Positions 1 to 9,936 are shown, counted from the first letter of the stretch. The stretch: DNA of 64,000 bases from CAVQCJ01 sp963849365 (GCA_963849365.1 CAWKHA010000001.1:806001-870000), one strand, 5' to 3'. Translations and numbers: made by a program. Notes: a model not told the origin generated them from the sequence alone.

Positions 1-381
1 TGGCGAGCGCGGTGATCGACCCGTACGCGGGCATCCGCTGGGCGGACGCCGTGCTCCCGTTCACCTCGCCCTACCGCCCGTTCTGGCTGGGACTGGGGGC
101 GGTCGCCCTGGACCTGATGCTGGCGATGATCGTCACCAGCCTGCTGCGGGCCCGGATCGGGCTGCGGACCTGGCGCGTCCTGCACATGACGGCGTACGCC
201 TGCTGGCCGGTGGCGTTCGTCCACGGGCTGGGCGTCGGCGGCGCCGACAGTCACCGCATCTGGGTCCTGTCCAGTCGACCTGGTGTGCCTGCTCGCGGTG
301 GCCGTCGCCCTCGCGGTGCGCACGGCCACGACACACCCGGACACCCTGGCGCGCCAGGCGGCCTACCCCGTCGGACGATGA
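1..381 (+). pseudogene. Ferric reductase-like transmembrane protein, 3' part, with a frameshift
   Basis: This is the C-terminal end of a heme-binding, ferric-reductase-type integral membrane protein whose start lies before the window. It reads in the frame of position 3 (ASAVIDPYAG) through two hydrophobic segments. The signature WRVLHMTAYACWPVAFVHGL carries the His pair typical of the cytochrome b-like domain. Near base 273 the family-like reading moves to another frame: it resumes at 274 as VDLVCLLAVAVALAVR, the last membrane helix, and ends at the TGA at 379-381. One extra base around 271-273 explains the shift. The TGA overlaps the ATG of the next gene at 378, which supports this frame as the original end. 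It probably passes electrons across the membrane for the operon. Sequencing error is the main alternative to a true lesion. Confidence 0.6.
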
Positions 382-1712
382 GCCGGTCGCCCCAGGTCGA
401 GCGCGGAGCGCTCGGGTACCCACCGCCACCGACCGGCGACTGGCGCCTGCTGGCCGGGTGGGCCGCGACCGGGCGGCCGCAGGACCACGCCGACCACCAG
501 GCCGCGTTCGGACCGCTCCCGCTGCGGTCGTACCGCGGCGGGCACGGACGGCAGCAGCTGATCGACGAGATCGACCGGGCCGGACTGCGCGGCCGCGGTG
601 GCGCCGGCTTCCCGACGGCTCGCAAGCTGGCGACCGTCGCGGCCGGTCGCCGGCACCCGGTGGTGGTGGCCAACGGCTGCGAGGGCGAGCCGGCCAGCAA
701 GAAGGACCGGCTGCTCACCGAGCTGGCGCCGCACCTGGTCATCGACGGGGCCCTGCTGGCCGCCCACGCGACCGGTGCCCGGGACGTCTACCTGTGTGTC
801 GATGCGAACGCGTCGGCGTTCCCGCAGCTGAGCCGGGCCGCCCGCGAGCGCAGCACCCAGCGGAGGCTGAGCATCGTCGGCGTACCCGGACACTTCGTGG
901 CCAGCGAGGAGTCGGCACTCGCCGGCTACCTCAACGGCAGGCCGGCCAGGCCGACCGGCCGGCGGCAGCGCGTCTTCGAGAGCGGGGTGGACTCCCGACC
1001 CACGTACGTCGGGAACTTCGAGACGCTCGCCCACCTCGCGCTGATCGCGCGGTACGGGGCGGACTGGTTCCGCTCGGCCGGCACCGGCGAGTCCCCCGGC
1101 ACGGCCCTGGTGACCATCGACGGGGCCGTGCGCAGCGCGGGGGTGGCCGAGGTGCCGTACGGCGTCACGCTGGGCGAGGTGATCGATGTCGGTGGCGGTG
1201 CCTCCGAGCCGTTGCAGGCCCTGCTCGTCGGCGGCTACGCGGGCGGCTGGGTCGGTCTGCCGGAGGCGACGGCCGCCCGGTTCAGCCACGAAGGCCTGGG
1301 CGCGCTGGGGACCTCGGTCGGCGTCGGGGCGGTGATCGCGCTGCCGGAGCGTGCCTGCGGCATCGCCGAGACCGCGCACGTACTGCGCTACCTGGCCGAC
1401 CAGTCCGCCCGCCAGTGCGGCCCGTGCATGTTCGGCCTGCCGGCGATCGCCGCCGACTTCGCCGCGCTGACAGCGGGGACGACGATCAGCGACAGCCGGG
1501 CGATGCGCCGGCTGGAACGCCGGCTGGCCTCGATCTCCGGTCGCGGTGCCTGCGCGCACCCGGACGGCGCCGTGCGGCTCGCCCAGAGCGCGCTCGTCGC
1601 GTTCGAGCGCGACGCGCGGCTGCACCTGGCCGGCCGGCCCTGCGCGTACGCAGGGACGCCACCGCGGCTGCCGTTGCTGCAGCCTGGCCGGGGGGTGCTG
1701 GTCTCCCGATGA
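378..1712 (+). CDS. NuoF-like FMN/Fe-S flavoprotein (NADH-quinone oxidoreductase 51-kDa family)
   Basis: A 444-residue protein of the complex I 51-kDa/NuoF family, a cytoplasmic FMN flavoprotein that takes electrons from NAD(P)H or a similar donor. The FMN/nucleotide glycine-rich segment RGRGGAGFPTARK is at residues 71-83 and NGCEGEPASKKDR at 99-111. A SLBB-like region follows, then the Fe-S segment QCGPCMFG with Cys at 347 and 350 and GACAHPDGA near 380-388. Canonical NuoF has C-x2-C-x2-C; the third Cys is replaced here by Gly. The ATG at 378 overlaps the upstream stop as ATGA, and the stop overlaps the ferredoxin start in the same way. No NuoE or NuoG is nearby, so this is a stand-alone module rather than complex I. 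Confidence 0.85.
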   Translation: MSRSPQVERGALGYPPPPTGDWRLLAGWAATGRPQDHADHQAAFGPLPLRSYRGGHGRQQLIDEIDRAGLRGRGGAGFPTARKLATVAAGRRHPVVVANGCEGEPASKKDRLLTELAPHLVIDGALLAAHATGARDVYLCVDANASAFPQLSRAARERSTQRRLSIVGVPGHFVASEESALAGYLNGRPARPTGRRQRVFESGVDSRPTYVGNFETLAHLALIARYGADWFRSAGTGESPGTALVTIDGAVRSAGVAEVPYGVTLGEVIDVGGGASEPLQALLVGGYAGGWVGLPEATAARFSHEGLGALGTSVGVGAVIALPERACGIAETAHVLRYLADQSARQCGPCMFGLPAIAADFAALTAGTTISDSRAMRRLERRLASISGRGACAHPDGAVRLAQSALVAFERDARLHLAGRPCAYAGTPPRLPLLQPGRGVLVSR

Positions 1713-1942
1713 ACATGCGGCCCGGCCTGACCGAACCCAGCTGGACCCTCGAGGTGGACCCGATCCTGTGCCGGGCCCACGGGCTGTGCGCCGAGCTCGT
1801 CCCGGAGGTGGTGGACCTGGACGAGTGGGGGTACCCGGTCATGCAGCGCCCGGTCCCGGGGCTGGCCTACCCGCACGCTCGGGCTGCCGTCAGCGCCTGC
1901 CCGACGCTGGCGTTGCGCCTCACGCGCGGGGACCGCAGATGA
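1709..1942 (+). CDS. Small [3Fe-4S]/[4Fe-4S]-type ferredoxin
   Basis: A 77-residue acidic ferredoxin of the single-cluster type common next to actinobacterial oxidoreductases. The cluster motif is DPILCRAHGLC near residues 17-26, and the last ligand lies in AVSACPTLAL near residue 64. It therefore has three cysteines in a C-x5-C...C-P arrangement, which fits a [3Fe-4S] cluster. Its likely role is to relay electrons between the upstream NuoF-like flavoprotein and the membrane or Rieske partners encoded beside it. The ATG at 1709 overlaps the upstream stop (ATGA), and its own stop overlaps the next start at 1939, so translation is probably coupled throughout. Confidence 0.85.
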   Translation: MNMRPGLTEPSWTLEVDPILCRAHGLCAELVPEVVDLDEWGYPVMQRPVPGLAYPHARAAVSACPTLALRLTRGDRR

Positions 1943-2985
1943 CGCGCGGCCAGGCACCGGCCCCCGGCCTGTTCGACCGGGTCAGGTCCTCGCCACGGCT
2001 GCGCGACCCGGGCTGGGTGCTGCTGCCGTTGCGGCTCTTCCTTGGGATCACGTTCGGCTATGCCGGAGTGCTGAAGCTGACCGACCCGACGTACCTGGAC
2101 CCGTCATCGCCCAACTCGGTGCAGGCTCAGATGCAGCGGGCCGCGCAGACCAGCCCGATCGGAGCGCTCGTCACGCTGTCGGCGCACGCCGGGCTCGTGA
2201 CCGGGCTGGCCATCGCGTTCGGCGAGCTCGCCGTGGGGCTCGGCGTGCTGCTCGGTCTGTGGACGCGGCTGGCGGCTCTCGGCGGACTGTTGCTGTCGCT
2301 GTCGTTCTTCCTGACCGTCAGCTGGAGCACCCGGCCGTACTTCTTCGGCTCGGACATCGTCTTCCTGTTCGCGTGGACGCCGATCCTGATCGCCGGTGAC
2401 GGCGGTGTGCTCTCGGTGGTCTCGCGCCTGCGCGCTCAGGCACGGTCCGAGCTGGGGGTCCGGCCCGGCCGTCCCGTCCCCGCCGCGACGGCGCAGGCCG
2501 TGGAGCGTCGTACCGTCGTGCGGTCGGCCGCCCTGGCCGCTGCCGTCGGTGGGGTCGCGGTCGCCCTCGGCGGTGTCAGCGCGTACGACGCGCACCACCG
2601 GGCCCGGACGCCCGGCGCGGGCCCGACCCTGTCCGGAGGCGGCGCGCCGCCGACGGGACCGGCCACGCCGGGAGCGACCGCCTCGCCCGGCACCGCGCTC
2701 GGACCGGCCGCGCAGGTGCCGGTCGGCGGGGCCGCGCAGTTCACCGACCCGGCCGACGGGCAGCCCGCGTTCGTCGTGCAGCCGGCGCAGGGGACGTTCA
2801 AGGCGTTCAGCGCGGTGTGCACCCACGCCGGCTGCACGGTCGAGTTCCAGAGCGGCCAGTTCTTCTGCCCGTGCCACGCCTCCTCGTTCGACGCGACGAC
2901 CGGTGCAGTCCTGTCCGGTCCGGCGCCGGCGCCGCTGCCGGCCATCCCGATCCAGGTGACCGGCGGAACGATCTACGAGGTCTGA
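1939..2985 (+). CDS. DoxX-type membrane domain fused to a Rieske [2Fe-2S] domain
   Basis: A 348-residue fusion. Residues about 25-160 form a four-helix DoxX/DoxD-like membrane domain, with segments such as LLPLRLFLGITFGYAGVLKL, LAIAFGELAVGLGVLLGLW and LGGLLLSLSFFLTVSW. A further hydrophobic stretch near residues 195-215 leads into a Gly/Pro/Ala/Thr-rich linker. The C-terminal 100 residues form a Rieske domain with both ligand pairs: CTHAGC and CPCHASSFD. The Rieske domain probably sits outside the membrane after the last helix. The protein closes the coupled redox operon (ATGA with the ferredoxin). DoxX-Rieske fusions are seen in actinobacteria, but their electron donors and acceptors are not established. 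Confidence 0.85.
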   Translation: MTRGQAPAPGLFDRVRSSPRLRDPGWVLLPLRLFLGITFGYAGVLKLTDPTYLDPSSPNSVQAQMQRAAQTSPIGALVTLSAHAGLVTGLAIAFGELAVGLGVLLGLWTRLAALGGLLLSLSFFLTVSWSTRPYFFGSDIVFLFAWTPILIAGDGGVLSVVSRLRAQARSELGVRPGRPVPAATAQAVERRTVVRSAALAAAVGGVAVALGGVSAYDAHHRARTPGAGPTLSGGGAPPTGPATPGATASPGTALGPAAQVPVGGAAQFTDPADGQPAFVVQPAQGTFKAFSAVCTHAGCTVEFQSGQFFCPCHASSFDATTGAVLSGPAPAPLPAIPIQVTGGTIYEV

Positions 2986-3023
2986 GCCTCCGGCCCCGAC
3001 CGCCTGCCCCTTAGCGTGTACGC

Positions 3024-3701
3024 ATGACTCACGCCGGCCGCGCTCGCCTCGTCGACCTCACGCACGTGCTCGAGGACGGCATGGTCACCTACCCCGGGCT
3101 GCCCGGGCCGGCCATCACCGACTTCCTGTCCTGGGAGGACTCGGCCGCCCGCTACGCGCCCGGGACCGAGTTCCAGATCGGCCGGATCGACATGATCGCG
3201 AACACCGGGACGTACCTGGACGCCCCGGCGCACCGGCACCGCGGCTCGGCCGACCTCGCCGACCTTCCGCTCGAACGGGTCGCCGCGCTTCCCGGCCTGG
3301 TCGTCGACGCGACCCGCGGCGGCCCCGGCATCGCGCCGGCCGTCTTCGACGGGCTGGACGTCGAAGGGCACGCCGTGCTGGTCCGGACCGGCTGGGACCG
3401 GCACTGGCGGGACGAGGCCTACGGCGGCCCGGACGCGCCGTTCCTCACCCGCGGCTCGGCCCAGTGGCTGGTCGACCACGGCGTCGCCCTGGTCGGGATC
3501 GACTCGCTCAACATCGACAGCGCGCGGGACGGCGAGCGCCCGGTGCACACCCTGTTGCTCGGGCTGGGCATCCCGGTGCTGGAGCACCTCACCCGGCTGG
3601 ACCACCTCCCCATCGCCGGGTTCGAGCTGCACGCGGCACCGGTACCGGTCCGTGGCATGGGGACGTTCCCGGTCCGTGCGTACGCCGTGCTCCGCGGCTG
3701 A
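3024..3701 (+). CDS. Cyclase-family metal-dependent hydrolase (kynurenine formamidase-like)
   Basis: A 225-residue member of the cyclase / arylformamidase (KynB-like) family, cytoplasmic and probably hydrolysing an amide or lactone. The N-terminus RLVDLTHVLEDGM matches the family start (usually DLSH). The metal motif HxGTHxDxPxH is altered to NTGTYLDAPAH at residues 60-70: two His positions are Asn and Tyr, while Asp66 and His70 remain. This variant is, from memory, shared by a subfamily, so it need not mean loss of activity, but the substrate is unknown. No tryptophan-degradation genes are nearby. It starts 38 bases after the redox operon and ends 17 bases before the converging gatB end. Confidence 0.75.
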   Translation: MTHAGRARLVDLTHVLEDGMVTYPGLPGPAITDFLSWEDSAARYAPGTEFQIGRIDMIANTGTYLDAPAHRHRGSADLADLPLERVAALPGLVVDATRGGPGIAPAVFDGLDVEGHAVLVRTGWDRHWRDEAYGGPDAPFLTRGSAQWLVDHGVALVGIDSLNIDSARDGERPVHTLLLGLGIPVLEHLTRLDHLPIAGFELHAAPVPVRGMGTFPVRAYAVLRG

Positions 3702-3718
3702 CGCGGGAGCGGGTCGCG

Positions 3719-5235
3719 TCAGCCCTCGACGCCGAGGCGTTCGAGCAGCAGCGCACGGACCCGCGCCGCGTCGGCCTGCCCGCGCGTCGCCTTCATCACG
3801 GCGCCGACGATCGCACCGGACGCAGCGACCTTGCCGGACCTGATCTTCTCCGCGACTTCCGGGTCCGCGGCCAGCGCGGCGTCGATGGCGGCGAGCAGCG
3901 GCCCGTCGTCGCTGACGACCTGCAGCCCGCGCGCCGCCACCACGTCGTCCGGCGCCCCCTCGCCCGCGAGCACGCCGTCCACGACCTGGCGGGCCAGGGT
4001 CGCGGTGAGCGCCTTGGCGTCGACCAGCGCGATCACGCGCGCGACGTGCGCCGGGGCGATGGGCAGCTCGGAGACCTCGACGCCGCGCTCGTTGGCCACC
4101 CGGGCCAGCTCGCCGAGCCACCAGTTCCGGGCGGCGGCCGGATCCGCGCCGGCCGCGACGGTCGCCTCGATCGGGTCGAGCGCCCCCGCGTTCAGCACCG
4201 ACTGCATCTCGAAGTCGCTGATCCCCCAGGCGTCCTGCAGCCGCCGCCGGTGCAACGAGGGCAGCTCCGGCAGCCCGGCGCGCAGCTCTTCGACCCAGGC
4301 GGCGTCCGGCGCGACCGGCACCAGGTCGGGCTCGGGGAAGTACCGGTAGTCCTCGGCCTGCTCCTTGCTGCGGCCGGACGTGGTGATCCCGGTGTCCTCG
4401 TGCCAGTGCCGGGTCTCCTGGACGATGCGGCCGCCGGCGTCCAGCACGGCCGCCTGCCGGCTCATCTCGTAGCGCACCGCAGCCGCGACCGAGCGCAGCG
4501 AGTTGACGTTCTTGGTCTCCGTGCGGGTGCCGAGCGGCGCGTCCGCGGACGCCCGCAGCGAGAGGTTGACGTCGCACCGCAGCGACCCCTGGTGCATGAG
4601 CGCGTCGGAGACTCCGAGCGCGACGAACAGCGCCCGCAGCTCGGCGACGTAGGCGCGGGCGACCTCGGGTGCCAGCGCGCCCGCTCCCGTGACCGGCTTG
4701 GTGACGACCTCGATCAGCGGGATGCCGGCCCGGTTGTAGTCGACCAGGGAGTAGTCGGCGCCGTGGATCCGTCCGGTCTCGCCGCCCTGGTGGCTGGTCT
4801 TGCCGGTGTCCTCCTCCATGTGCGCGCGCTCGATCTCGACCCGGAACGTCCGCGGCCCTTCGTCCGTCGGCACCTCGACGTCGATCCAGCCGTCGTGCGC
4901 GATCGGCTCGTCGTACTGCGAGATCTGGTAGTTCTTCGGCATGTCCGGGTAGAAGTAGTTCTTCCGGGCGAACCGCGACCACGGCGCGATCGAGCAGTTC
5001 AGCGCGAGCCCGATGCGGATCGCGGACTCGACCGCGACGGCGTTGACCACCGGCAGCGAGCCGGGCAGGCCGAGGCAGGTCGGGCAGGTCTGCGTGTTCG
5101 GCTCGGCGCCGAACGTCGTCGCGCACCCGCAGAACATCTTCGTCGCCGTGCCCAGCTCGACGTGGACCTCGAGCCCGAGCACCGGGTCGTAGCGCGCCAC
5201 CACGTCGTCGAAGTCGACCAGTTCCGCGGTCGCGG

Positions 5236-5239
<4 letters not shown>
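3719..5239 (-). CDS. gatB: Asp/Glu-tRNA amidotransferase subunit B
   Basis: A 506-residue GatB, the tRNA-binding and kinase subunit of the GatCAB complex that converts Glu-tRNA(Gln) and Asp-tRNA(Asn) to the amidated forms. Diagnostic segments are YDPVLGLEVHVEL at the N-terminus, the zinc-site cysteines in MFCGCATTFG and TQTCPTCLGLPG, then NYFYPDMPKNYQISQYD and HMEEDTGKTSHQGG. The C-terminal helical and YqeY-like tail ends near RALLLERLGVEG. The GTG start at 5239 overlaps the gatA stop (GTGA). It forms a gatC-gatA-gatB operon on the minus strand. Length and motifs are normal for the family. Confidence 0.97.
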
Positions 5240-6744
<1,505 letters not shown>

Positions 6745-6757
6745 CGCCGCACCACCG

Positions 6758-7078
6758 CTACGCCTCCTCGTCGAGGATGCGCGGCACCCGGAACCGCCCC
6801 GACTCGACCTTGGGGGCGGCCGCCAGCGCCTCGGCCGCGGACAGGCTCGGGCGTACCTCGTCGGCCCTGGACACGTTCGTCAGCGGCAGCGGGTGCGACG
6901 TCGGCGGCACGTCTTCGCCGGCGACCTCGGCCACCTGCGCGACCGCGTGCAGGATCACGTCGAGCTGCCCGGCCAGGCGGGCCAGGTGCTCGTCGTCCAG
7001 CTCGATGCGGGCCAGCGCGGCCAGGTGACGGACCTCGTCCAGGCTGATGGACGGCGACTCCGCAGGCATGCTGCGCAT
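6758..7078 (-). CDS. gatC: Asp/Glu-tRNA amidotransferase subunit C
   Basis: A small GatC of 106 residues from the ATG at 7078, or 103 from the ATG at 7069. It wraps around GatA and stabilises the GatCAB complex. The segment SISLDEVRHLAALARIELDDE matches the conserved GatC N-terminal helix, and the C-terminal end SGRFRVPRILDEEA matches the family's terminal R-x-P motif. Neither candidate start has a strong ribosome-binding site. It is the first gene of the gatCAB operon. The 112 bases between it and the GGDEF-EAL gene at 7191 show nothing I can identify. Confidence 0.94.
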   Translation of the reverse strand: MRSMPAESPSISLDEVRHLAALARIELDDEHLARLAGQLDVILHAVAQVAEVAGEDVPPTSHPLPLTNVSRADEVRPSLSAAEALAAAPKVESGRFRVPRILDEEA

Positions 7079-7190
7079 CCTAGGTGGTGGCCGCGGCGCA
7101 CTTCCGCCCGGTTTCGCTCCCGCTGTCGCCGTACCCGGCCCGGTCTACCGGGTCAGCCACCGCCACCCCGGGAGTGGAACGGGGCCGGAG

Positions 7191-9266
7191 TCAGGCGCCG
7201 ACTCCGCCGACCAGCCGCAGCGTGTGGTCCCGGCGGGCGAGCGCGGCCGGGTCGGCGTGCTCGTGCAGCCACGCGGTCGCGGCCTCGGCCGGCATGGGAC
7301 GGGCGACGTACCAGCCCTGCGCGGTGTCGCAGCCCAGGTCCTGGAGCCGCTCCCACACCTCGATCGTCTCCACGCCCTCGGCGACCGCCTGCAGGCCGAG
7401 GGCGTGCGCCAGGTCGATGATCGACCGGACGATCGAGGCATCGTCGCCCTGGTCGGCCAGCTTGCTGACGAACGAACGGTCCACCTTGATCTCACTGACG
7501 GGGAGCCGCTTGAGCATGAACATGGACGAGTAGCCGGTGCCGAAGTCGTCCAGGCTCAGCTCGACGTCCAGCGCCTCCAGCGCGATGAGCGTGTCCACCA
7601 CGCGGCTGTGCTCGGCCATCAACGTGCGCTCGGTGAGCTCCAGCTTCAGCAGCGGCGCCGGGACGCGGTGCCTGGCCAGTCCCTCGGAGACCGTACGGGC
7701 GAGCTCGGTGCCGTGCAGGTCCCGCGCCGACACGTTCACCGCGACCGCGACCGGCAGCCCCTCCTTGCGCCACTGCGCGACCTGCGCGAGGGAGGTGTCG
7801 ATGACGAAGCCGGTGAGGCGGTGCATCAGCCCGGACGTCTCGGCGAGGGGGATGAACTCGTCGGGCGGGATGAAGCCGCGGGTGGGGTGGTTCCAGCGCA
7901 GCAGGGCCTCGACGCCGACGACCTGCGAGCCGACCCCCGCGCCGTCGCCCACGGTGACCTTCGGCTGGTAGTGCAGCTCGAGCTCGTCCGCGTCCAGGGC
8001 CCGGCGCAGCGCGGCCAGCAGGCCGAGCCGGTCGGTGGAGTTGCGGTCGCGGGCGGGGTCGTACACCTCGACGCCGGTGTGCTGCTCCTTGGCCAGGTAC
8101 ATCGCGACGTCCGCCCGGCGCATCAGCTGCTCGACGTCGGTGCCGTGCTCGGGGTAGACGGCGATACCGATGCTGGCCTCCAGCTCGAGCAGCACTTCCT
8201 CGAGCTGGAAGGGCTCGACGAGCGCGTCGCGGACACGGTGCGAGACGTCCGCGACGTGGCGGTCGGCCTCCAGCTCGGGCATCACCACCGCGAACTCGTC
8301 GCCGCCGAGCCGGGCCACGAAGTCCTCCGGCCGGAGCACGCCCTGGATCCGCTGCGCCACCAGCTCGAGCAGGCGGTCGCCGACGTGGTGGCCGAGGGTG
8401 TCGTTGACCTCCTTGAAGCGGTCCAGGTCCAGCAGCGCCAGGGAGAACCGCGTTACGTCCGGTCGATCCACAGCCTCCGCCAGCCGCTGCAGCAACAGCT
8501 TGCGGTTCGGCAGCCCGGTCAGCGGGTCGTGCATGGCCTTGTGCTGCTCGACCACGGACATCCGCGCGGTCTTGTGCACGGCGAACATCGGGATCAGCAG
8601 CAGCGGGACGAACCACGGGCTGGCCACGGCGGCGAGCACGACCAGCGGCGACAGCGCCAGCACGGCCGCGGTCGTCACTACGTAGTACGAGAAGTCCTCG
8701 GTGAACGTCTCGCGGAACGACTGCCCGGTGTCGGCGCCGACCCCGGACACCAGGATGTTGTTGACCAGGAACCAGACGACCCAGGTCGGAACGATCCAGA
8801 GCAGGTCGGAGCCGGTCAGCGAACGACCGGCGGGCGCCAGCCCGTGCGGCAGGCCGGCGATGACCATCGGGACCGAGGCGGCCGCGGCCGAGATCACGTA
8901 CTGCCCGACGTTGAAGAACAGCTTCCACGGCGGCTTGCGCTTGACCAGCTCGGAGGTGACGGTCACGCCGGCCTGGAGAAGCAGGGCGGGCCACAGCCCC
9001 CACAGGTACATGATCGCGAACACGAACGCGGTCGACGTGACGGTGCCCTGCGAGTCGTACCCGCCCGCGGTGCGCACCGGACGGAGCTCGCCGAGCAGGA
9101 CCAGAGCGGCGACCACCCAGAAGGCCGCGGGCATCTCGCCCATGATCGGCTGCACCTTCACGGCGGCGAGGACGACCAGGGCCCAGCCGACCCACACGGC
9201 GAAGTGCCAGGTCAGGGAGAACAAGGACCAGCGGGCCAGCGAGGGCCGGGTGGGCAGTCCCCCCAT
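7191..9266 (-). CDS. Membrane GGDEF-EAL protein (c-di-GMP cyclase/phosphodiesterase), copy 1
   Basis: A 691-residue bifunctional c-di-GMP protein. Residues 1-235 hold about seven hydrophobic segments forming an N-terminal membrane sensor. The GGDEF domain follows with an intact GGDEF at 321-325 and an inhibitory-site RxxD (RPED, 312-315) five residues upstream. The EAL domain has EAL at 453-455 plus DDFGTGYSS and EGVET, as expected for an active phosphodiesterase. Both activities are therefore possible; the net direction cannot be read from sequence. The start at 9266 has a strong ribosome-binding site (GGGAGGTG, 5-12 bases upstream). A close paralogue lies at 10436-12508, separated only by the cupin/MarR pair, which suggests a local duplication. 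Confidence 0.93.
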   Translation of the reverse strand: MGGLPTRPSLARWSLFSLTWHFAVWVGWALVVLAAVKVQPIMGEMPAAFWVVAALVLLGELRPVRTAGGYDSQGTVTSTAFVFAIMYLWGLWPALLLQAGVTVTSELVKRKPPWKLFFNVGQYVISAAAASVPMVIAGLPHGLAPAGRSLTGSDLLWIVPTWVVWFLVNNILVSGVGADTGQSFRETFTEDFSYYVVTTAAVLALSPLVVLAAVASPWFVPLLLIPMFAVHKTARMSVVEQHKAMHDPLTGLPNRKLLLQRLAEAVDRPDVTRFSLALLDLDRFKEVNDTLGHHVGDRLLELVAQRIQGVLRPEDFVARLGGDEFAVVMPELEADRHVADVSHRVRDALVEPFQLEEVLLELEASIGIAVYPEHGTDVEQLMRRADVAMYLAKEQHTGVEVYDPARDRNSTDRLGLLAALRRALDADELELHYQPKVTVGDGAGVGSQVVGVEALLRWNHPTRGFIPPDEFIPLAETSGLMHRLTGFVIDTSLAQVAQWRKEGLPVAVAVNVSARDLHGTELARTVSEGLARHRVPAPLLKLELTERTLMAEHSRVVDTLIALEALDVELSLDDFGTGYSSMFMLKRLPVSEIKVDRSFVSKLADQGDDASIVRSIIDLAHALGLQAVAEGVETIEVWERLQDLGCDTAQGWYVARPMPAEAATAWLHEHADPAALARRDHTLRLVGGVGA

Positions 9267-9390
9267 GACACCTCCCTGGACGCCGGGCCGGCCCATGGGC
9301 GGACAGACCCTCATCCTGTCCTCGACCCCGGCGGGGCCCGCCTTGAGCCGTTCGAGTGAGGACCGGCCGCATGCGGACAGACTGCGGACA

Positions 9391-9489
9391 GGCGACAAGG
9401 GCACCTTGCGGTTCCCGCTCGACCGACCGGTCCCGTACGACTGGATCGAGCGGGTCGTCGCGCAGCTCCGGATCGAGCGCGCCTCGTGA
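9391..9489 (+). pseudogene. C-terminal remnant resembling a DUF1801/YdhG-type protein
   Basis: A short stretch in one plus-strand frame reads GDKGTLRFPLDRPVPYDWI and continues for about 12 residues to a TGA at 9487-9489. This resembles the conserved C-terminal end (KGTIRFPxDxPLPYxLI) of DUF1801 / iron-chaperone-like YdhG family proteins. The rest of such a protein, about 100 residues, is not visible upstream, where the opposite strand carries the start of the GGDEF-EAL gene. I read it as a decayed gene end rather than a working gene. No start codon or ribosome-binding site of its own was found. Confidence 0.45.
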
Positions 9490-9504
9490 CCGGACCGGCT
9501 GCCG

Positions 9505-9894
9505 CTACAGCGCCCAGGGCGGCGTGAACGGCTCGTCACCGGGGATGTGGGCGCGGCCGCCGACCGGCATCACGGCCACCGCCTCGAACGCCGGCTCGCT
9601 CCCGTCGTCCGACTCGGCGCAGCGCAGGGCGAACGCGGCGCCGGCCGGCACCACGATCGCGTCGCCGGCCGAGACGGCGTGCTCGGTCCCGTCGAGCGTG
9701 GCGACGGCTCGCCCGCTCAGCGCGACCAGCACCTCCTCGCGGTCGAGGCTGTGCACCGGGCCAGGCCGGGCGGAGCTGAGCCGGACCCGCCACACGGCGT
9801 TCTCCCGGCTGCCACGGCTGGGCGCCGCGAGACCGGTGAACTCGACGTCGTCGAGCACGAAGGTCGGGGCGGCGGCGGAGCTGATGATCGGCAT
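9505..9894 (-). CDS. Small single-domain cupin protein
   Basis: A 129-residue cupin with a single beta-barrel domain. The pieces SLDREEVLVALSGRAVATLDG and AVSAGDAIVVPAGAAFAL correspond to the two cupin motifs, but the metal-binding histidines of motif 1 are mostly replaced (HSLDREE keeps one His and a Glu pair). It may bind a small ligand rather than act as an enzyme. The ATG at 9894 follows a good ribosome-binding site (AGGAAGG). It is divergent from a MarR-family regulator 57 bases away and shares its control region, so it is the likely target of that regulator. Confidence 0.75.
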   Translation of the reverse strand: MPIISSAAAPTFVLDDVEFTGLAAPSRGSRENAVWRVRLSSARPGPVHSLDREEVLVALSGRAVATLDGTEHAVSAGDAIVVPAGAAFALRCAESDDGSEPAFEAVAVMPVGGRAHIPGDEPFTPPWAL

Positions 9895-9912
9895 GATGCC
9901 TTCCTGACTGGT

Positions 9913-9936
9913 AACCAAAGTTCTATAACTGAGGTT
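9913..9936. promoter_or_regulatory. Candidate MarR operator between cupin and marR genes
   Basis: Two 10-base arms, AACCAAAGTT (9913-9922) and AACTGAGGTT (9927-9936), are inverted copies of each other with two mismatches, around the 4-base centre CTAT. The size and symmetry suit a MarR dimer. The site lies in an AT-rich 57-bp gap between the divergent cupin and MarR genes and overlaps the -10 region of the cupin promoter. Autoregulation plus repression of the cupin is inferred. Confidence 0.6.

Noticed and set aside
7047..9359. Long plus-strand open frame opposite the first GGDEF-EAL gene
   Set aside because: Composition is Arg/Gly/Val/His-rich with no family pattern, while the minus strand encodes a complete GGDEF-EAL protein. 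It is a GC-bias shadow.
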